The position numbers were made by a program, and so were the translations under genes. From contig NC_054702.1 in the NCBI RefSeq assembly GCF_016097555.1, positions 69,068,195 to 69,132,194 on the forward strand: DNA of 64,000 bases, written 5' to 3'. This DNA is from Gigantopelta aegis (Eukaryota > Mollusca > Gastropoda > Neomphalida > Peltospiridae). Shown one piece after another: positions 48,501 through 57,962 of the stretch (position 1 is its first letter; each line of letters starts with the position of its first letter). Under the pieces are notes generated by a model. It worked only from the letters and a program-made list of their open reading frames with translations, did no database searches and was not told where the DNA came from.

Positions 48501-51500
48501 ACTTTTGAATGTCAAGCATTTGGTAATTGTGGCATGTAGACTTCAGAGGACACCCACTACAGGTATACAGGTGAGACAACTGTCGACTAACGAGGGTTTG
48601 AGTTAGTGTGTGAGTTCTATTGTTTGACATACCTTACAGGTACAGGTGAGTTTTTATTGTTTGACATACCCTACAGGTACAGGTGAGTTCTATTGTTTGA
48701 CATACCTTACAGGTACATGTGAGTTCTATTGTTTGACATACTCTACAGGTACAGGTGAGTTCTATTGTTTGACATACCTTACAGGTACAGGTGAGTTCTA
48801 TTGTTTGACATACCTTACAGGTACAGGTGTGTTCTATTGTTTGACATACCTTACAGGTACAGGTGAGTTCTATTGTTTGACATACCTTACAGGTACAGGT
48901 GTGTTCTATTGTTTGACATACCTTACAGGTACAGGTGTGTTCTATTTTTTGACATACCTTACAGGTACAGGTGTGTTCTATTGTTTGACATACCTTACAG
49001 GTACAGGTGAGTTCTATTGTTTGACATACCTTACAGGTACATTTGAGTTCTATTGTTTGACATACCCTACAGGTACAGGCGAGTTCTATTGTTTTACATA
49101 GCTTACAGGTACAGGTGAGTTCTATTGTTTGACATACCTTATAGGAACATGTGAGTTCTATTATTTGACACACCTTACAGGTACAGGTGAGTTCTATTGT
49201 TTGACATACCTTACAGGTACAGGTGTGTTCTATTGTTTGACATACCTTACAGGTACAGGTGTGTTCTATTGTTTGACATACCTTACAGGTACAGGTGAGT
49301 TCTATTGTTTGACATACCTTACAGGTACAGGTGTATTCTATTGTTTGACATACCTTACAGGAACAGATGAGTTCTATTGTTTGACATACCTTACAGGTAC
49401 AGGTGAGGCAGCTGTCAACTGACGACTGCCAGGTATCTCCATCACTGTGTTCAGCCCCCTCAAAGAGACAGGCTATAAATACAAACAATTAGAAACCACA
49501 CATACACAAGTCAAACAATAAACTACAATTTATACTTAATTATTTTATACAAATTCAAACATTGTGTAAGTTTAAAACTTAAAAGAAAACACACCCCGCA
49601 GGTATATTGGGATTCTTTTATTTAGAAACAGTGTTTGTTTTAGCAATTATAAAAATCAATAAAATCAAATTATAAATTTTAAAACTTTATTCATTCATAT
49701 TTCTGATTATTTACACAAAATATCTGTTAAAGGCACTTAAAAGTATATAAAGTATCAGTAATATATTAATTTAGTCCAAGTATCTGCAGTTAATGAAACT
49801 GTAAAGAACTTTATAGATCTATTGTCAACCAAATATCTAAACATCAAATATCTTACTTTCCAGACATGTGTTGGTGTTTTTGCACTTGCATTCGTAGCTT
49901 CCTTCTGTGTTCACACATTGCATGCTGGGATGACAAGTATGGCCGCCACCTTCACCAATACATTCATTAATATCTAAAATTAAAAAAAGAAAAAGAAAAA
50001 AAGTTAACTAAATTATGTAATTTTATGAGAAAAAAAAAATGTTCACAAACTTTTCCTCTCCAAATAAAGCAATCTGAAATATGACACAGTTATGACTTTT
50101 TTTAATTCCGATCGTTCACAATATGAAGTAAAATTATGCTGAATGTGTTAGTCATAGATGAAGTAAATATGAACTTCATCAGTCCATACTGAAAACTATT
50201 TCACAGATTTTGTTATAAAATTATAGTTTATAAAAGTAAATGTGTTCTCTTGTATACAAATGTTGTAAGAAATAAAACTTACGTAATATAAACTATCAGC
50301 CATGATTAAATTATTTGCCTTATACTTGATATACAAAAATTAATATAAACATATAAAAATTTATCTTTTTTCCTTATTTCTGTTTATATTTCTAGAGTTT
50401 AAAATACCAATTTCATTCTGTTTTAATATTACCGGTACTTACGTAGATCTGAAAGTTAAGATTGTAAAATGTGAATATCAATCTGTAGGGTTTAAAACCC
50501 CCTAAAAAAACCCTACAAATATAGTAGGACCATTGAAGAATAACATAAAAACAAAAATTCCTTCAATACAAAAACTACTAACATAAGTATTTACACAAAC
50601 ACTGAAGAATATTTCTATGCTAACACACAACATTTACTTAGAAACATGCAACAATAAAAGACTGGGAAAGATGAACCAAAATTTAAGCATTAAAAGAAAC
50701 TCTAGCCACAGAAACTACTGCTAAAATATTTTAGAAATATACAGGTAATGATGTGCTCATGTGTGCATATTATTGGACATTTTAAATAAGCGCTACCAAA
50801 ATTTTAACAGTACAATGGCAAAAGTACATGCACAAGACCATGATCCAACTACAACGTGGTACACATAAATGTACAGATATGATAACGTAGCGCTGACATC
50901 AACAAAGTCTTCTGTAACTGAGACGTAGGTGAAAGTTTCTGTTACAATATCGTAACTAGTATATGAAAAGTCTTTGCCGTTTAAGGGGAGTGATCACTCT
51001 CACTCCCCATCACTCCCCTGAAACTAGTTTAAGGAGAGTAATTTGTAGCTCCCCTTAGCCTGTAAATTTATATGGTATCAATGTGGTAATATCTCTAGGA
51101 TCCACATTAGTGAAGCAATTAATCACTCCCCTCAATAATTTTTTTCTCATTAAGGTTTGCATATACATATTTATTTAACATCAAGAAAATAGTTATTAAT
51201 TAGATTCAAATTTCCTCATTGCTATTGCTGCCTCACAGGAGATAGTAATTTTCTTCACCATAATTATCAATCAATGAAAGCTAATTTAACATGTACTGTA
51301 TATTACAAAACAAAATTTGGCTTTAGCACAACCAAAAAAAAGAATCAGTGAAGTAATAGCTAGCCTTAAATATTAAGGAAAACCATCCTTTTGGAGGATG
51401 TTTGGAGGGGGGAGGGGGAGAAGGGGAGGGGAGGGAGAAGAGGAGGGGAGGGAGAGGCAGAAGGGGGGTGAGAGGAGGGGAAGAGAAAGGGAGAACAGGT

Positions 51501-54500
51501 GGGGAAGGCAAAGGAGGGAGGCAACATTTGGAGATGGGAGGAAAGGAGGGAGAGGTTCTGTTGCTGTGGAAAATGATGATAGCATGACCTTAAAATAAGC
51601 ATTGGCAGGGCACAGTGGCCTGTACACACTCTTCTGTTGGTACGTGTCAATAGTGAATCATCATTATGATCGATATATTATGAATACTCTCTACCAGATG
51701 GAAAAAAGTTTGGTATGACTAGTCGTTCTTGATTTTCTTATCATTAATAACTAAAACCCTCTAGCAGAGTTTTTGAAGAATAAGGAGTTGCTCCCCTTAG
51801 TCCACCGAATAGCCATTACATTGGTGAACAATGAACAAGCAACAGAAATAGACTGGAGTTCTGTTCTTTTTTAACCTTGACACATGTTCGGTGTACCTAA
51901 CCTGATGAATCATCTTTCGAACAGTGTTCGTTTGAGACAACAACTACTTTACTCCAAGACGAACAACTATTTTAATTTTTTTTAAAAGCATTAGTGATAC
52001 CACAAATGCCATTAACTTGTGCTACTTGTAAAATCAATTTCATCCTTTTAATAGTCTCACTTTCGGTTAACCCTACATTTGTAGTAATCCCCATGAACAA
52101 ATGAGAATCAATATTGGGAATATTGTTAATCCGGAGGGACGGAGGTGTTTGTTAAAGTTAATCTCCACGTCTGGCCTCATCATGATTTGTGAGGGCCGGG
52201 ACGCACTGTAACAATGTAAGTGATTAAAATACAGCTAATCCTCCGGACTCGAGCGCTGCCCATAAACAAACATCAGCCGTGTCTGGCAAATCAAACACTC
52301 CTGGGTGTTCACTAAGAATTGCAATTAATAAACATGGAAATTCATTTACAATTAGTGATATTGCCACAAATGTTGTGATTTCATACCACATTAATTAGCT
52401 ACAGATGTGCACAGAGTTCAAGAATGCACGGTCAACTTGGGTATGAAGACATTTTGAAAAGTGGAAATCCACCATACCATACACAGTCTTATTCTGTCTT
52501 TTATTCTTAGTTTTATTTTTCACTTTATATTAACTATTACAAACCCACAAATAATAATTAAATGTTTCTGAGTATAAAAAAATCTACAGAATTTTTCTAG
52601 CTAATAATAGATTTAATTTTTTCTTTTCTTTTAAAAAGATTACTAAAAGACTGCTCACTTTGTTGAGAAAACAAATACCAAGTAACAAAGTAATAAATGA
52701 ACAAAAGTTAAAAAGAAATTGGTATGTTTTGTATTCACTGTACAGCATCATTAAACATTAATTCACATAAATATCGCAATTTGAAGTACTTTGTGTTAAT
52801 AAAAATTGAAGTAAAAAAGAAAAAACCCCAAAACCTAGCTCAGACAAAAATGTTGAAGAATCATGTATAAAATTAGTTTAATACTGCATATAAAATAGTA
52901 GATAGTGTAAGGCAAGATTCACTGCCTAAATTAAGCCACAGAATTGCTACAACATGGAAACCTGGACACAGATGTTTACATGGCCAGTGAATCAACAAGG
53001 TCTATAACCAGATCGGAATTAGAACTAATTAAGTAAATTAAGTACACTACCGTTAGACCTCCGGAGGCTACTGCCCTGGGAATAACACAAATTAACTCCA
53101 ATTAGAAAAAAGGAGAAAAATACTAAACAGACAAAAAAAAATGAAAAACTTCACAAACATGAAACATATACCCTACACTGGCATTACCAATGGTAATTTA
53201 CCATATATTACTGAAGAAATTCAACTGCTACTACTACATGCATGCTACATTTTATTTGTTGTTGTCATAAATATATCTAACCAGTAATTACAGCTTTAAA
53301 ATATAGTGCTTTGACAGGATGGCCAAACTGTTTTTTAAAAATGCAATCTCACCGTCTATCCTACAACATTACTAAATGCAAACACTACTAAATGAAGACT
53401 TTTAATGCAGCATGTGTGTTCATTATCATTCAGTCAACTGTTACGATGCAACATACCTGGTTAACCAGTCTTGTTGGCATCTATTAGTACACTATGGGCC
53501 CAAATTACCAAGCCTGTTTATGTCTAATGTATTGTGTATCTACATACATTTACAATGCTTAAACACCTGCTTTTAAGAAAAACAGGCATCATAAATTCAG
53601 CCCTATATTATTAAATAGTTGAGAAGTATTTTAACACTTTGGTCCTGATATGGGGAATGCCACATTTTGGGGGTTTTACATAACCTAGATCAACAATATC
53701 AGTTAAAGGAAATTGAAAACTGGCATATAAGAACAAGAACAAATTTCAAATGGATCATCTATTGTAAAAATATGTAGTTAACAGAGTTAATCTTTATGTT
53801 CCAGAACAAAAAATGTAATCAAACACACACACCAACCTCCCCCCCCCCCCCTCCCCCCAAAGAAAAAAACAAACAAACAAAAAAACACACAAAAAATCTT
53901 TTAAAATTAACCATTTGGACTCAAGCTTCCAAAATTTTCTTTAAAACAGATCATTCATGATTATTGTTTAATCCGGCTGTTATAACTTTGAACAAGAGTA
54001 ACAATGGACCCGGTTTTCTTGGGTGATCCTGATAACACCTATTTTTTTTCAAATTCAAATTTTAAGTTTTTACAACTTTGAACAATAGTAACAATGGACC
54101 TAGTTTTCTTGGAAATGTAGCTTTAAAGTTGGTACCAAAGATTTGAAGTTGTTAAATGGAAAAATAAAACTTTGAAAAATGCAGTTAGAATATCAGTTTA
54201 GTTAAAAGGTATGATGAAGAATGGTAAAAAAAAACCCACAAAAATAAATGTCGGAAATTTAAATGTATCAAATAAAACAGATATTTTGAAGGAAATTTCT
54301 CATTGGCCAGTTTTACTATGATTATCATATCAGAATCATGCATATTACATCACACAAAACATTTAACTGTGGTGCAAAAATAATTTAGAACAAAAAAAAA
54401 CATAAAACAAAAAAGAAGAACACAATGCAAAAGTTACACACGACGACAACACGTAGTACCTAGGCAAAGACTGCCATAGTGGTTGTCAGGCCAGTTGCTG

Positions 54501-54768
54501 TGGAAACCTTCCAGGCAGTCGCAATGATACCAACCCGGCAAATTGATACAAACAGAATGTCCGCGACAAGCCGAGATGCCTAGCGCACATTCATCAATAT
54601 CTAGAAGGACATAAAGGATCACTTTATATGTAAATAAAACAAACTCTAATGGTAAAATATAGTCTTTTTTTTATAATCATGGAACATATCTGCATGGTCT
54701 GCAACAATATCTTCACCAGTCTGTGTGAGATTAAATAAAAGACAACCAAGCAGAATATATTAAACAAC

Positions 54769-54805
<37 letters not shown>

Positions 54806-57628
54806 CAACCCCCCCCCCCCCCCCCCCGGTTAAAATCGTAACAGAAGTCCACATCAATAGAATAGATGTTTAATGACACCCCAGCATGAAAAATACACCA
54901 GCTATTGGGTGTCAAACAATGGTAAATACAAAGCATGAAGTGATGAACCACATTAATATAAAAATTCAACAGTTAATTAAAAACACAGTGTAAAGAACTG
55001 AGGAAAAAAGAAGTCCACATCAAGTTATGTAACCCATCATATCCCAGTATTAAGAAGATTGAAGAAGAAACCTTTTTAGTTCATTGGTTGTTTTTTTCAT
55101 TTTTGATTTATTTTCATTTCATTTCAACTTATTTTCGTGCTTATATCCAATTAAGATTCAAGCACGCTGTCCTGGGCACACACCTCAGCTATCTGGGCTG
55201 TCTGTCCAGGACAGTGGATTAGTTGTTAGCTAGTTAGTGAGAGAGCAGAGGTGTAGTGGTCTTACACCTACCCATTGAGCCCTTAAGAACTCGCTCTGGG
55301 TTGGAGCTGGTACCGAGCTGCGAACCCTGTACCTACCAGCTTGTAGTCCGATGGCTTAACCACTGTGCCACGAGGCCATTTTTAAAAAAAAATTCATGCT
55401 AAGATCCATTTAAAGTGGAAGTACACTATCCTGAACACATACCTTGGTTATTTAGGTTCTCTGTCCAGAATTGAGATTATTTCTAGCACCTCACGAGTGA
55501 TATATCAAAGCCCATGGTATGTGATACATATCAGACTTACCATATATTTGACATCCAATAGCCAGTGATTAATGAATAAATGAAAGAACAAAAACTTTAA
55601 CTGTTTTGGTTAATGAAAGAAAATTTGGTATAGTGCTGGATCAATACCTTCCTCATTCCCCATTACAAACGTATCTGGGTAGGAGCTGGTGTTAGGATAT
55701 GTGAACTTACAGCAACCCTACCATTACAAAGAATGGATGTAACATTAGAGCACTTACCATTCTAAAGAATGGATGTGAACTTGCAGCATCTACCATTATA
55801 AAAAATGGATGTGAACTTGCAGCATCTACCATTACAAAGAATGGATGTGAACTTACAGCATCTACCATTATAAAGAATGGATTTAAACTTATATCACCAA
55901 CCATTCTAAAGAATGGATGTGAACTTATACCAACTACCATTATAAAGAATGATGTGAACATACATCACCAACCATTCTAAAGAATGGATTTGAACTTATA
56001 CCACCTACTATTATAAAGAATGATGTGAATTTACATCACCAACCATTCTAAAGAATGGATGTGAACTTATACCACCTACCATTATAAAGAATGATGTGAA
56101 TTTACATCACCAACCATTCTAAAGAATGGATTTGAACTTATACCACCTTCTATTATAAAGAATGATGTGAATTTACATCACCAACCATTCTAAAGAATGG
56201 ATGTGAACTTATACCACCTACCATTATAAAGAATGATGTGAATTTACATCACCAACCATTCTAAAGAATGGATTTGAACTTATACCACCTACCAAAAAAA
56301 GTACCATTCTAAAGAATGGATGTGAACATACATCTCCAACCATTCTAAAGGTCAGTGACTTATCCATGACCTCTGTGTGCCACCATGCAAGTCTCATAAA
56401 CACTGCTGTAGAGTACATAACGTTTTGAAAAAAAACCTATTAACCCTTCATGTCCTCAGCTAATTTGTAGGTTCCAGACAAGACACTGTTGGCATAGCAA
56501 TTGTCTCAGTTATTACCAGGAAGACAGACAGTTCCAGATCTTGCAGGTTGATCAGATTCCATGATGGTAACCTGTGTGTGGTGTGCCCATTCTACCCTGT
56601 CACACATGACACCTCTTTCCCTTTAATGCTGCCGCAGAACACATAACCTTGTACAACTTGTGTAATTGCTGATGACACTTTATGTAAAATGAATAGCCTG
56701 TGCATACCCGAATTGGATGAAGAATTTGTTTCCTTGTGATGTAGTCTGTATGGCGGGGCAATAAACAAAGGAGAAAGGGCATGCTTTAGATAATGTATTT
56801 GCACAGAGGACATTAAAGCACATACTAGTTACTCAAGGTGGTCTGAAAGACACAATGCAGGGAATTACAAGCAGTTATTCATTATGTACTTGCTAACTCG
56901 GTATAAGGCTGGCTGACTTGCTCACAAGTGGTACATCTGCACCAGTAGGTGAACACAGACTGTATGACTGTATGACGGCCTTAATGATGCAGTGGTTATG
57001 CCAACAAGTTCTAGGCTGGGAAGTATTGGGATTAAATGCCTGATTCAGAACTTAAACTTAAATCTCCAGGAGAGTGTGCTTGAACAGTGTTCTGATGAAA
57101 ACATGCCAAAGGTTTCCCCACTGGCTGGCTGGTGTTGTATGACTGTGGACAAATCCAGACTGGCACTGTGCACACTGTGAACAAATGAGTTGGCCACTCT
57201 CCTGAATTTGCTTAGTGAAAACCCATACACTACCAGACTGATAGCTGGTGCATAATGAGTTCATATCCCATTTGGGACATATGATTAGCAGCAGCATCCC
57301 ACTGTCAGAATAATACATACCACAGCTTTTGTTACACCAGTTATGTCTCTGTCTGTCTCTGTCTCTGTCTCACTATCTGTCTGTCTGTCTCTGTCTCACT
57401 CTCTCTCTGTCTCTGTTTCACTCTGTCTCTGTCACACACACTCTCTCTCTGTCTCTGTCACACACACTCTCTCTCTGTTTCTGTCTCACACACTCTGTCT
57501 CTGTCTGACACACTGTCTCTGTCTCACACACTCTCTCTCTCTCTGTCTCACACACTCTCTCTCTCTGTCTCACACACACTCCCTCTCTCTCTCTGTCTCA
57601 CACACACTCTCTCTGTCTCACACACACA

Positions 57629-57687
<59 letters not shown>

Positions 57688-57740
57688 TCTCTTGCTCTCT
57701 CTCACACAAACTCTCTCTCTCTCACACAAACTCTCTCTCT

Positions 57741-57771
<31 letters not shown>

Positions 57772-57866
57772 TCTCTCTCTCTCTCTCACACACTCTCTCT
57801 CACACTCTCTCACACACACACTCTCTCTCTCTCTTTCACACACTCTCTCACACACACTCTCTCTCT

Positions 57867-57962
<96 letters not shown>

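Noticed and set aside
48646..49422. + strand open frames with [12 protein letters not shown] repeats
   Set aside because: Antisense reading of the 36-bp minisatellite; open because the unit is a multiple of three.
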